From positions 1-64,000 of the forward strand of contig JAFXTS010000005.1 of the NCBI GenBank assembly GCA_017535665.1: a stretch of DNA of 64,000 nucleotides, written 5' to 3'. The translations under genes were made by a program, and so were the position numbers. The notes under the pieces were generated by a model. It was not told the DNA's origin and made no database searches. It saw nothing but the letters and a program-made list of their open reading frames with translations. The stretch is from Bacteroidales bacterium (lineage in GTDB: Bacteria > Bacteroidota > Bacteroidia > Bacteroidales > WCHB1-69). Of this stretch, positions 15,654 through 24,049 are shown one piece after another (positions within the stretch are counted from its first letter, which is position 1; every line of letters begins with the position of its first letter).

Positions 15654-18602
15654 ATGAAAAAAATTATCCCCACTTTCATCTTTCTCATCGCAACCTTTCT
15701 GTTATATTCACCTTATAGGATTGATGCCCAGAACTATACCCAATACGTCAACCCGCTCGTCGGCACCGGCGCCCATGGGCACACCTTCCCCGGCGCACTC
15801 GTTCCCTTCGGGGCGGTTCAGCTCAGTCCTGATACCCGCCTCACCGGTTGGGACGGCTGCTCGGGCTATCACTACGACGATAACGTGGTGTACGGTTTCT
15901 CGCATACACACCTCAGCGGCACCGGCTGCTCCGACTACGGCGACATCCTCGTGATGCCCTTCTCCGGCAAGGGATCTCCCGTCAACACCCGCTACTGCTC
16001 CACCTTCTCGCACCAGAACGAGACCGCTCAGCCGGGCTACTACGCTGTGCAGCTTGATGGCCCTAACGTGTTTGCCGAGATGACGACCACCGTCCATGTG
16101 GGCTGCCACCGCTACACCTTCGCCAACGACGGACAGCCGCATGGTATCGTCATCGACCTCGGTCATCGTGACATTGTGGTGGATAGCTATTTGGAAATTG
16201 TTGATAATAAGGAAATTGCTGGTTATCGCGTGTCGAATGCTTGGAGTGAGAACCAGCATGTTTATTTCTGCATGAAACTCTCCCAGCCCGCTACGAAGGT
16301 GCTGTTTTTCAGAGACTCCACCTTTCTCAACAACAATGACCATGTGCAAGGCGGCAACCTCAAGGCACTAGTCTATTTTGCCGATGATGTCAACCAGGTG
16401 TGCCTCAACGTGGGCATCTCGGCGGTGGACATCGACGGGGCTCGTGCTAACCTTGCCGAAGCCCCCACTTTCAACTTTGACCTCTACCGCCAACGTGCCA
16501 ACGATGTGTGGAACAAAGAATTAGGAAAAATTGAGGTGAAAGGGGATGAGAATGATATGCGGATTTTCTATACGGCACTCTATCACTGTTTTACATCACC
16601 TTACGAATTTTCTGACCTCGACGGTCGCTACCGCGGACAGGACGGAAAAATCCATCGTGGCGACGGGCATAAGGTCTATACCGTGTTCTCGCTGTGGGAC
16701 ACCTACCGTGCCCTGCACCCGCTGTTCAACCTCATCGACCGCGAGCGCACCAACGACTTTCTCAACACCTTCCTGCTGGCTTATCGGCAGGGCGGACAGC
16801 TGCCCATGTGGGAACTGTCGGCCTACGAAACCTGGTGCATGATCGGATACCATGCCGTCCCCGTCATCTTGGATGCAAGTCGCAAAGGGATAGGAGATTA
16901 CGACAAACATGAGATGCTGAAAGCGATGGTGGCTTCGGCGGAATTGCCGAAATTAGGCCGTCCCGAATTTGAGAAATACGATTACATTCCCGCCGACAAG
17001 GAGCACGAATCGGTGTCGAAAACATTGGAATATTGCTTTGATGACTGGTGTATCTATCAGTATGCCGATGATTTAGGCAGTAAGGACACCGCTTTTCGCT
17101 TCTTGCTGCGTTGCCAAAATTATCAAAACATCATGGATGAGAACGGCTTCATGCACCCAAGAAGCAATGGCGCGTTCATCCAGCCATTCGATCCTGCGGA
17201 GGTGAACAACCATTTCACGGAGGCCAACTCATGGCAGTACTCCACCTACGTGCCGCACGATTTCGACCACTATGTGTGGCGGGCAGGTGGAAAAAAACAC
17301 GTGGCCGAGATGTTGGATTCGCTGTTCTTTGGTACGGCGCAAATGACGGGCCGTGAGCAGGCCGACCTCACCGGTATCATCGGGCAGTACGCGCATGGCA
17401 ACGAGCCGGGGCATCACGCGCCCTACATGTACAATTACGTGGGCCAGCCGTGGAAGACCCAACAGGTGGTGCGCCGCATCCTTACCGAACTCTATCAGGA
17501 CGCTCCCGACGGGCTGTGTGGCAACGAAGATTGCGGACAGATGTCGGCCTGGTACGTGATGAGCGCCATGGGGTTCTATACCATCGCACCCGGCAGCAAC
17601 TGTTACGACTTTGGTTCACCCATTTTTGATGAAGTGAAGATTCATCTCGAGAATGGCAAGACATTTACCATTATTTGCAAAAATCAGAGCAAAGAGAATG
17701 CTTATATTCAATCTGTTACAAAAAATGGGGATTGGTATTGGGCTACTGGGATATCATATCAAAACATTTCTAATGGTGACACATTTGAGTTTGTGATGGG
17801 AGGAATGCCCAATCAAGTTGCGTTGTTAGGATCATTTGCTCGGGAACGAGCAAATAGTACGCACGATGCTTTGGCGCAGGTGGCGCCAGTTCCCGTTTTC
17901 CAAAGCTGTGAAAATGTTTTTCGGGATAAGATGACGGTGGCTATCCACCCAGGCGACAGGTCCTTAGTTAAACCCAAACCACAAATTTTCTATACTACGT
18001 CTGCTGACAATTTTAGCAAAAAACATCGTTACAAGAAACCGTTCACCATTACTGAAACCACGACCATCCGTGCGTGGGATGAAACAAAATTTTTTTTCAC
18101 AAGTGCTGCTGCCGAGGCTACTTATATCAAGTTTGTGAAAGACAAGTCGGTACGGTATGTCAGTCCGTACAATCCACAGTATACGGCGGGTGGCGATGAT
18201 GGACTGGTTGACGGAGTGCGGGGCAATGTCAAGTGGCGGCTCGGTGGCTGGCAGGGCTTCCAAGGCCAGGATTTTGAGGCCGTAGTGGACCTCTGGTCGG
18301 TGAAGGAGGTGCATGAGGTGTCGGTCGGCTTTTTGGAGGATATCCGTGCCTGGATCTGGTTCCCGACGGAGATGATTGTGGAGGTGTCGGAAGACGGCGA
18401 GCATTTCGTTCCCTTTGGCACATACAAGAACGATGGTCCCATAGATGACTATACGGAGAAAGTGGAAGACTTTACAGTAAAAGGGTCTGCCAAAGCACGT
18501 TACGTCCGCATCAAGGCCAAAAATTTTGGTAAAATTCCCGAGTGGCACCTTGGTGCCGGCGGCGATGCCCACATCTTTATTGATGAGATTGAGGTGAGAT
18601 AA
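15654..18602 (+). CDS. GH92 alpha-mannosidase, secreted
   Basis: The 982-residue product starts with a signal peptide (MKKIIPTFIFLIATFLL, cleavage near DAQ). The GH92 core follows: NPLVGTGAHGHTFPGA, PFGAVQLSPDTR, GYHYDD, GFSHTHLSGTGCSDYGD and GNEDCGQMSAWYVMSAMGFY. After about residue 760 come a chitobiase C-terminal-like module (KPQIFYTTSAD) and a C-terminal F5/8-type discoidin-like module. These enzymes remove terminal mannose, usually alpha-1,2, from N-glycans in the periplasm or on the cell surface. The upstream in-frame start at 15615 is rejected because it overlaps the -7 element and precedes the signal peptide. Confidence 0.93.
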   Translation: MKKIIPTFIFLIATFLLYSPYRIDAQNYTQYVNPLVGTGAHGHTFPGALVPFGAVQLSPDTRLTGWDGCSGYHYDDNVVYGFSHTHLSGTGCSDYGDILVMPFSGKGSPVNTRYCSTFSHQNETAQPGYYAVQLDGPNVFAEMTTTVHVGCHRYTFANDGQPHGIVIDLGHRDIVVDSYLEIVDNKEIAGYRVSNAWSENQHVYFCMKLSQPATKVLFFRDSTFLNNNDHVQGGNLKALVYFADDVNQVCLNVGISAVDIDGARANLAEAPTFNFDLYRQRANDVWNKELGKIEVKGDENDMRIFYTALYHCFTSPYEFSDLDGRYRGQDGKIHRGDGHKVYTVFSLWDTYRALHPLFNLIDRERTNDFLNTFLLAYRQGGQLPMWELSAYETWCMIGYHAVPVILDASRKGIGDYDKHEMLKAMVASAELPKLGRPEFEKYDYIPADKEHESVSKTLEYCFDDWCIYQYADDLGSKDTAFRFLLRCQNYQNIMDENGFMHPRSNGAFIQPFDPAEVNNHFTEANSWQYSTYVPHDFDHYVWRAGGKKHVAEMLDSLFFGTAQMTGREQADLTGIIGQYAHGNEPGHHAPYMYNYVGQPWKTQQVVRRILTELYQDAPDGLCGNEDCGQMSAWYVMSAMGFYTIAPGSNCYDFGSPIFDEVKIHLENGKTFTIICKNQSKENAYIQSVTKNGDWYWATGISYQNISNGDTFEFVMGGMPNQVALLGSFARERANSTHDALAQVAPVPVFQSCENVFRDKMTVAIHPGDRSLVKPKPQIFYTTSADNFSKKHRYKKPFTITETTTIRAWDETKFFFTSAAAEATYIKFVKDKSVRYVSPYNPQYTAGGDDGLVDGVRGNVKWRLGGWQGFQGQDFEAVVDLWSVKEVHEVSVGFLEDIRAWIWFPTEMIVEVSEDGEHFVPFGTYKNDGPIDDYTEKVEDFTVKGSAKARYVRIKAKNFGKIPEWHLGAGGDAHIFIDEIEVR

Positions 18603-19235
18603 AATTTCGCGATTCCCAATTTTCAGGTGAGCGGCCAGCTGATGCAAATTTGCGTGAGCGAAGGTCAGCAAGTGAAGAAAGGCATGACGCTATTCGTTAT
18701 TGATTCTCGCAACGCGCAGTTGGAACTGGAGGCCGCATTCTATAATACGCAGGAAGCCCGCGCAGCATTTTACCCCAAGATTTCGTTGCAGGGCATTTTG
18801 GGCTGGGGCAACAGCTCCGGTATGATTCCCAATCCGGGCTCATTGCTGCTGAATGCGTTGGCCTCTGTTGTACAGCCTATCTTTGCTCAAGGGAAATTGA
18901 AAGCCAATCTCAAAATCAACCAGTTGTCGGAAGAAGATATCGCCCAGCAGTATGTGCAGACCGTCATCAATGCTGGCAATCAGGTGAACGAGGCGTTGGC
19001 CGACTGTCAGGCTGCCCAGGAAAAGGACGTGTACTACAAACGGCAGGTGGAGGTTTTGCAGGAGGCCTATATGGGCACGCATGAGCTGATGGATAACGGC
19101 AAGGCCAACTATTTGGAGGTTTTGTCCGCGCAGGAGGGACTGCTCTCTGCACAGATCAGCGAAGCCACCAATCTTTACAACGGTGCTCGCGCCCTCATCT
19201 CCCTCTACATCGCTTTAGGCGGTGGGGCGAAATAG
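18603..19235 (+). pseudogene. In-frame fusion remnant of an RND efflux operon (membrane-fusion protein start joined to TolC-like end)
   Basis: The frame opens right behind the GH92 stop; the only plausible start is GTG at 18627. The first 35 or so residues (VSGQLMQICVSEGQQVKKG, LFVIDSRNAQLELEAA) are the lipoyl-domain region of an AcrA-like membrane-fusion protein. From about ARAAFYPKISLQGILGW on, the sequence is the C-terminal half of a TolC/OprM-like outer-membrane factor (NAGNQVNEALADCQ, NGKANYLEVLSAQE, LYIALGGG). The acrB-like pump gene that normally lies between is absent. A single deletion of several kb with in-frame ends explains this. No signal peptide remains, so it is almost certainly non-functional. 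Confidence 0.85.
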
Positions 19236-19241
19236 AGATTT

Positions 19242-19316
19242 GAGAACTGAAAATTGAAAACGGAAAACTGAGAACTAAAAATTGTAAATTGTACATTGTA
19301 AATTGTACATTGAAAT
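19242..19316. repeat. AT-rich intergenic repeat (GAAAATTG / ATTGTAAATTGTAC)
   Basis: After runs of GAGAACTGAAAATTGAAAAC type, a perfect 14-bp direct repeat ATTGTAAATTGTAC occurs twice (19281-19294 and 19295-19308), followed by ATTG. Similar AATTGAAAATTG-like tracts lie at about 20596-20632, 30106-30136 and 53691-53727. The stretch sits between convergent genes. No hairpin stands out. Confidence 0.8.
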
Positions 19317-19320
19317 AACC

Positions 19321-20562
19321 CTACTCCCCGTACGTTATCGTCCTTACCGTTCGCGCCGATAGCTCCCCGTTGAGGAACTCCTCGCACTCTGTCCAGTTGC
19401 CATGCTCGTCGTACTGGTACTTATACGTATATTGGCATTTCCAATAGTTATCATCTTTCCTTTCGCATGAGCCGGAAGCTTGATGGTTGTCCTGCCCTTG
19501 GGCGCCTCGAACCGTGGGTATGCATTTCCCCAGAAAGGTCTTCTGGATGACATTGCCCTGTGAATCGTATTCGTACAAGATGGTATGGATTGAAATTCTT
19601 GAACCTCTGTCATAAAAATCATAGAGAGCCCCCAATTCGCTATAGTTGGTGATGGAGAGAACCCTCCCAACATTGTCATACTGGTATCGAATGCCAGTGG
19701 AATCTTTGGGATTGCTGGCCTCACCCCGCTTTGACAAAGCTGATGTTTTGGGGTGGATGGGGAGGGTGTATATGTAACCGACAGAGTAATTATATGTGCT
19801 ATCTATAAGATTGTCAGTGTTGTATGTATAAGTTGTGAGATATTCCATTCGTCCATCATCAAATGTGAAAATTGCGGTAGGACGGTTGCAGGAGTCGTAT
19901 TCTATGCCTTCCACATACTGCCAGAATAAGGTGTCGCTGTACATCTTTCCGGTAAGGGTCTGGTAGGCTACGGGCATCGCGTTTTTGAAGGTGTAGCGTA
20001 CATCCCGTTCTGAAAATTCCAACCGGCATCCCTTCCCCTGATTTTCCAAAGGATTGTACAATTTAAGAGGGTAAACTTCTCCCAATTTCAGCTGGTAGCG
20101 AGCCGTCTTCATCTTTTTGATTTGTCGCACATGAATACAGTGAACTTCTTTTACGACTGTTTGGTGTAGCGTATCGAATGTGTATTGTGCCGTTTCTATC
20201 GGGTCTGCCTCCCAACGAAACACGTAAACTGATTGTTTTTGTTTGCGATGAGAGCGCTTTCTTGCATGCCACCGAACACCCCAATCTGTATAATTGGGTA
20301 TCCCGTAGTGGTATCTGACTTCTTGTATAGCCGCAATGTTGCCATTGAACACCAGCGGACACTGCTCGCTCAACAATTTACTGATGTAAGTGGGGAAATA
20401 GGAAGAGAAATCATCGTATCTATGGTAATGGAAAACATCCACATAATGGCTTTCTCCGATAATCTGTTTGGCTTCACGCTTTAGTTCCTTGTCAATCTGT
20501 GCGTTGACAGATAGAACGAGGGACAAAAGCAATGGATAGACGAAAATGACTTTTGGGCGCAT
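19321..20562 (-). CDS. Secreted protein with YD/RHS-like repeats
   Basis: The 413-residue protein starts with a signal peptide (MRPKVIFVYPLLLSLVLS, cleavage near NAQ). The C-terminal half has RHS-type YD repeats: YQYDNVGRVLSI, YEYDSQGNVIQK and YQYDEHGNWTE. It ends in a sequence like RTVRTITYGE, typical of short Bacteroidetes YD proteins. The N-terminal part (about 30-200) has no recognised domain. It is too short to be a full RHS toxin shell and shows no toxin domain. A cell-surface or periplasmic role is likely but unknown. It converges on the efflux remnant and shares no operon with its neighbours. Confidence 0.7.
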   Translation of the reverse strand: MRPKVIFVYPLLLSLVLSVNAQIDKELKREAKQIIGESHYVDVFHYHRYDDFSSYFPTYISKLLSEQCPLVFNGNIAAIQEVRYHYGIPNYTDWGVRWHARKRSHRKQKQSVYVFRWEADPIETAQYTFDTLHQTVVKEVHCIHVRQIKKMKTARYQLKLGEVYPLKLYNPLENQGKGCRLEFSERDVRYTFKNAMPVAYQTLTGKMYSDTLFWQYVEGIEYDSCNRPTAIFTFDDGRMEYLTTYTYNTDNLIDSTYNYSVGYIYTLPIHPKTSALSKRGEASNPKDSTGIRYQYDNVGRVLSITNYSELGALYDFYDRGSRISIHTILYEYDSQGNVIQKTFLGKCIPTVRGAQGQDNHQASGSCERKDDNYWKCQYTYKYQYDEHGNWTECEEFLNGELSARTVRTITYGE

Positions 20563-20643
20563 AGCGGTTGGGAATTTTACCCCGCAAAAATACGAATAAA
20601 TTGAAAATAGAGAATGGGAAACTGAAAATTACCGACTTTAAAC

Positions 20644-20675
20644 AAAAAGAGGGTGCCAGCAATTCTGACACCCTC
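20644..20675 (-). terminator. Rho-independent terminator after the oxidoreductase gene
   Basis: On the minus strand GAGGGTGTCAG pairs with CTGGCACCCTC around a 5-base loop, with one G-U pair, and is followed by TTTTTG. It begins 26 bases after the stop codon of the 20701-23925 gene. Confidence 0.88.
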
Positions 20676-20700
20676 TATATTCAATATTGGTAAACAAATC

Positions 20701-23700
20701 CTATTTGAAGGCGTTTTCGCACAGGCCGTCTCCGCTGAGCAACAGACGGTCCATATAGGCGGGAACTTCCTTGCCCATGTACTTGTCCACGTAGATCTTG
20801 GCGAGGTACTGTCCCAGCATGAAGCCGTGGCCCTGCAAGCCGACGAGCAAGCCGTGGCCCGGGTCGATGATGTAGCGCGGCTCGGTGTAGTAGCCCGCCC
20901 AGAAGGCCTGGAAGCTGACAGCACCCAGCTGCGGAATCCACTCGCGGAACATCTCGGAACAGATTTCGAGGAAGTCTTGTGCGTTGTATTTCAGGTTCTT
21001 GCCCGCTTCGGCGGAGTCGGTGCCCGGAGAAGCGCAGCCGATGATCTGGCCCGTCTCCTTGAACTGCTGTCCGTAAACGGCGGAGAATCCTTTGTAACGG
21101 CGGCGGTCGATGAGCATGTCGAGGCATTCGCCATCCTTACCCAACATCGGCAGACGGCCGGTGATAAAGGCTTGGTGCTTAATGGGATAGAGACCCGTTT
21201 CAATACCCAGCTGCTTGGCGAACTTGGCGGCCTGATAACCTAAGGCGTTGACAAAGTGCTCGCAGTGGTACTCCACATACTCTTTGTCGTGGGTGTACAC
21301 CAGTGCCATGAAGCCCTTGGCCGTGCGTTGCACTTCCACCAAGCGGCAGTCTTCGAGCAGCACGCCGCCCTTCTCGCAGGCGAGGTGACGGATGTAGTCG
21401 ATGACCTTGCCGGGCGTGGCCTGCCAGCAGTTGTTGGTGACGCAGGCAGCGCTGTAAGTCTCGAGTTTCGGGTTGAAGTAGGGAGAAATCTCCTTCTGGA
21501 AATCCTTGCGATCAACCATGTATCCGTCAGACCAGCCGAGGGAGGCCTCCAAGGACTTGTAGGTGGCTTCATCGTGGGCGAAGCCGACATAGCGGATGGG
21601 GTAGTAGCCCACATCGGTCTTGCTTTGCAGCTCACGGAAGATGTCCTGGTTGTGGTTGGCGATATCGGCGATCTCGGGAACGGAGAAGGCCGGACGGCCG
21701 CCACCGATGCAGCGCCATGATGAACCGCGTTCGGCGTTACAGAGCACGGTCTTCTTGCCGCTTTCAGCGAAATAGCGGAACAGACCGCTACCGGCGATAC
21801 CGCCGCCTGCCACAAACACGTCGCATTCCACCTTGCGGGTGGCTTTCTTCACGTCGGTGATAAATTCTTTTGGCAGGTCATTGGGTTGCATCTCGTTGAT
21901 AGTAAGCTGGTTGGAGAGCGGTCCACGCGGGGTGGCGTCGCCCACCACCTCGATGCCGTAACCGCGCAGCAGCTGCTTCACGCGCGGGATGCACCGTTTG
22001 CCACGGCAGGTACCCATACCGATTCTCGTGGTGTGTTTCAGCTCGTCCACGGAAATGATCTTGCGGTCGCCAATGACCTTCAGGAGTTTGTCGAGCTGCA
22101 CGTCCTCGCAGTGGCAGACGTAGGCGGGTGATTTTTCGTCCTTGGCAGCTGCCATCTGCACCTTTTCGCCAAACTTCTCTTTGAGGATGAAGCCGGTGAC
22201 TTCGGTCATCTTTTCGCCCTTGATATCCAATGCTTTGACGCGGGCCACGTTGGTCTTGTTGGGGTTGACTTTGATATTCTCCACCACACCTTCGCCCACT
22301 TTTTCGCCCTTGTCGTTGATGAGCACCACCTCGGCACCCTTTTCCACATGGTATTCGATGGGGAGGAAGAGCCACTCTTTCTGCAAGTTGTAGCCGAAGA
22401 TGGCCAAACCCGGACAGTGCGACACGCACTCCATACAGCCGATGCACTTGTTGTAGTCGATGACGGGCACGCTGGAGGTGCTGGACTTGGTGATGGCGCC
22501 TTGCGGGCAGGAGAAGGAGCAGGGGTTGCAGGCGAAGCCGTAGAGGCAGTCGGCCACCACGAAGCCCTTCTCGTTCATCCGTTCGGTGGTGGGTTTGTTG
22601 GGAGTCTCCAGCACGCGGACGGGATGCTGTTGGGAATCAATATATTGCTTGGAGATGGCGAGATAGTCGTCGTAGTTGACGCGCTTGCCCATCTGCATGG
22701 CGATTTCGAGGGCGACCTGTTTGCCGCGGAGCACGGCGCAGGTGCCTTCGCCCACGCGCACGGCGTCGCCCGCGCCGAAGGTGTTGAGACCGAACACCTG
22801 ACGGCCTTTCAGCAGCAGCTGGTTGTCGGGGATGAGGCCGGTACATATATTAATCACGTCGATGCCCTCGATGGTCTTTTCGGTGCCGGGCACGGGTTTG
22901 AAGTTCTTGCATTCGGCGATGACGGCACCGACGATGCCGGTGTGGTCTTCGTTGGGGATGGCGCGCAGCAGCACGTGCGAGGTGTAAATCGGGATGCCGA
23001 GACGGCGCACACGGTTGGCTTGTACGGGGAAACCACCCTCGTGGTCCATGGCCTCCACAATGGCGACGACTTTCGCGCCGGCCTGCGTGGCCTGGTAGGA
23101 GGTGAGGTAGCCGATGTTACCGGCACCGATGGAAAGGATGCGCTTGCCGAGGAGGGTGTGTTCCACGTTCATCATCTTCTGGACGACGGCGGCGGTATAA
23201 ACGCCCGGCAGGTCGTCGTTCTCAAATACCGGCATGAACGGAACGGCACCAGTGGCCACCACCAGATATTCGGCGTCCACATAGTAGATGCTGCCGTCTT
23301 TCAGGTTCTTGACGGCCACGCGGGGACCTTCGAGGAGGTCCCAAACGGTGGAGTTGAGGAAGATGCCGCTGTGGTCGTCGCCGGCCAGCGTCTTGGCGAT
23401 GTCGAAACCACGCATTCCACCATACAGTTTTTCTTTCTCAAAGAAGAAGAACTGGTGGGTCTGCATGTTGAACTGACCGCCGACGCGCTCGTTGTTGTCG
23501 ATAACGATATTGCTGATACCCTGCTCGTTGAGCATCTCGCGGCAGGCGAGACCAGCGGGGCCAGCACCGATGATGACGACTTGGGTCTTGTAAATCTTCT
23601 GGGTCTGCTGTTGCGGCTCGGCGGCCTGCGGGAAGTAGTTCTGGGGAATCTCCCGCACCTCTTTCACACCGTCCACCGGGGTGATGCAGATACGTTTGAT

Positions 23701-23925
23701 GACGCCGTCCACCAGCATCTGGCAGGCACCGCACTTGCCGATGCCGCACTCGAGGGAGCGTTCGCGCCCGTCAATGCTGTGACTGTGGATCGGAAAACCC
23801 GCCTGATGGAGGGCGGCTGCAATGGTGTAGCCCTTGTGCCCCACCACCTTCTGTCCGTTAAATTCAAAGACGACTTCTTCCGTTTTCGGAATGTCTAAAA
23901 TCGGATGTTCATTAATTTTGTACAT
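20701..23925 (-). CDS. Multidomain Fe-S/FAD oxidoreductase (amine or proline dehydrogenase type fusion)
   Basis: Five modules are fused in 1074 residues. A plant-type 2Fe-2S ferredoxin domain has C60, C65, C68 and C80. An FAD/NAD(P) disulfide-type oxidoreductase follows (VVIIGAGPAGLACREML near 116; SIGAGNIGYLTSYQA near 270). Next is a 4Fe-4S region (FACNPCSFSCP, CIGCMECVSHCPG, near 470-520), then a BFD-like 2Fe-2S domain (CHCEDVQL, GTCRGKRC). Last is a DAO-type FAD domain (VAGGGIAGSGLF, from about 700). The order resembles heteromeric sarcosine, hydroxyproline or cyanogenic glycine dehydrogenases, whose subunits are normally separate. The substrate is probably a secondary amine or glycine-like compound, by inference. 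It appears cytoplasmic. Confidence 0.8.
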   Translation of the reverse strand: MYKINEHPILDIPKTEEVVFEFNGQKVVGHKGYTIAAALHQAGFPIHSHSIDGRERSLECGIGKCGACQMLVDGVIKRICITPVDGVKEVREIPQNYFPQAAEPQQQTQKIYKTQVVIIGAGPAGLACREMLNEQGISNIVIDNNERVGGQFNMQTHQFFFFEKEKLYGGMRGFDIAKTLAGDDHSGIFLNSTVWDLLEGPRVAVKNLKDGSIYYVDAEYLVVATGAVPFMPVFENDDLPGVYTAAVVQKMMNVEHTLLGKRILSIGAGNIGYLTSYQATQAGAKVVAIVEAMDHEGGFPVQANRVRRLGIPIYTSHVLLRAIPNEDHTGIVGAVIAECKNFKPVPGTEKTIEGIDVINICTGLIPDNQLLLKGRQVFGLNTFGAGDAVRVGEGTCAVLRGKQVALEIAMQMGKRVNYDDYLAISKQYIDSQQHPVRVLETPNKPTTERMNEKGFVVADCLYGFACNPCSFSCPQGAITKSSTSSVPVIDYNKCIGCMECVSHCPGLAIFGYNLQKEWLFLPIEYHVEKGAEVVLINDKGEKVGEGVVENIKVNPNKTNVARVKALDIKGEKMTEVTGFILKEKFGEKVQMAAAKDEKSPAYVCHCEDVQLDKLLKVIGDRKIISVDELKHTTRIGMGTCRGKRCIPRVKQLLRGYGIEVVGDATPRGPLSNQLTINEMQPNDLPKEFITDVKKATRKVECDVFVAGGGIAGSGLFRYFAESGKKTVLCNAERGSSWRCIGGGRPAFSVPEIADIANHNQDIFRELQSKTDVGYYPIRYVGFAHDEATYKSLEASLGWSDGYMVDRKDFQKEISPYFNPKLETYSAACVTNNCWQATPGKVIDYIRHLACEKGGVLLEDCRLVEVQRTAKGFMALVYTHDKEYVEYHCEHFVNALGYQAAKFAKQLGIETGLYPIKHQAFITGRLPMLGKDGECLDMLIDRRRYKGFSAVYGQQFKETGQIIGCASPGTDSAEAGKNLKYNAQDFLEICSEMFREWIPQLGAVSFQAFWAGYYTEPRYIIDPGHGLLVGLQGHGFMLGQYLAKIYVDKYMGKEVPAYMDRLLLSGDGLCENAFK

Positions 23926-23991
23926 AAAAAAGAGGTAAATTGTTGTTTATCAGTTGTTTTGTTGGTTGTATTCTTGTGAAGAAAATCTTTG

Positions 23992-23999
23992 CAAATGTA
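23992..23999 (-). promoter_or_regulatory. Possible -7 element for the oxidoreductase gene
   Basis: The minus strand reads TACATTTG here, 66 bases before the start codon at 23925, fitting TAnnTTTG. No convincing -33 TTTG is present at the usual distance. Confidence 0.4.
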
Positions 24000-24049
24000 T
24001 TCTAAAAAAATAAAAATTAAAAATTTAAAATGAGAAATTTTTCAATTCC

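Noticed and set aside
22348..23898. Long open frame on the plus strand (516 codons)
   Set aside because: It is antisense to the 1074-residue oxidoreductase; the translation is low in protein-like motifs and results from GC-rich codon use on the other strand.
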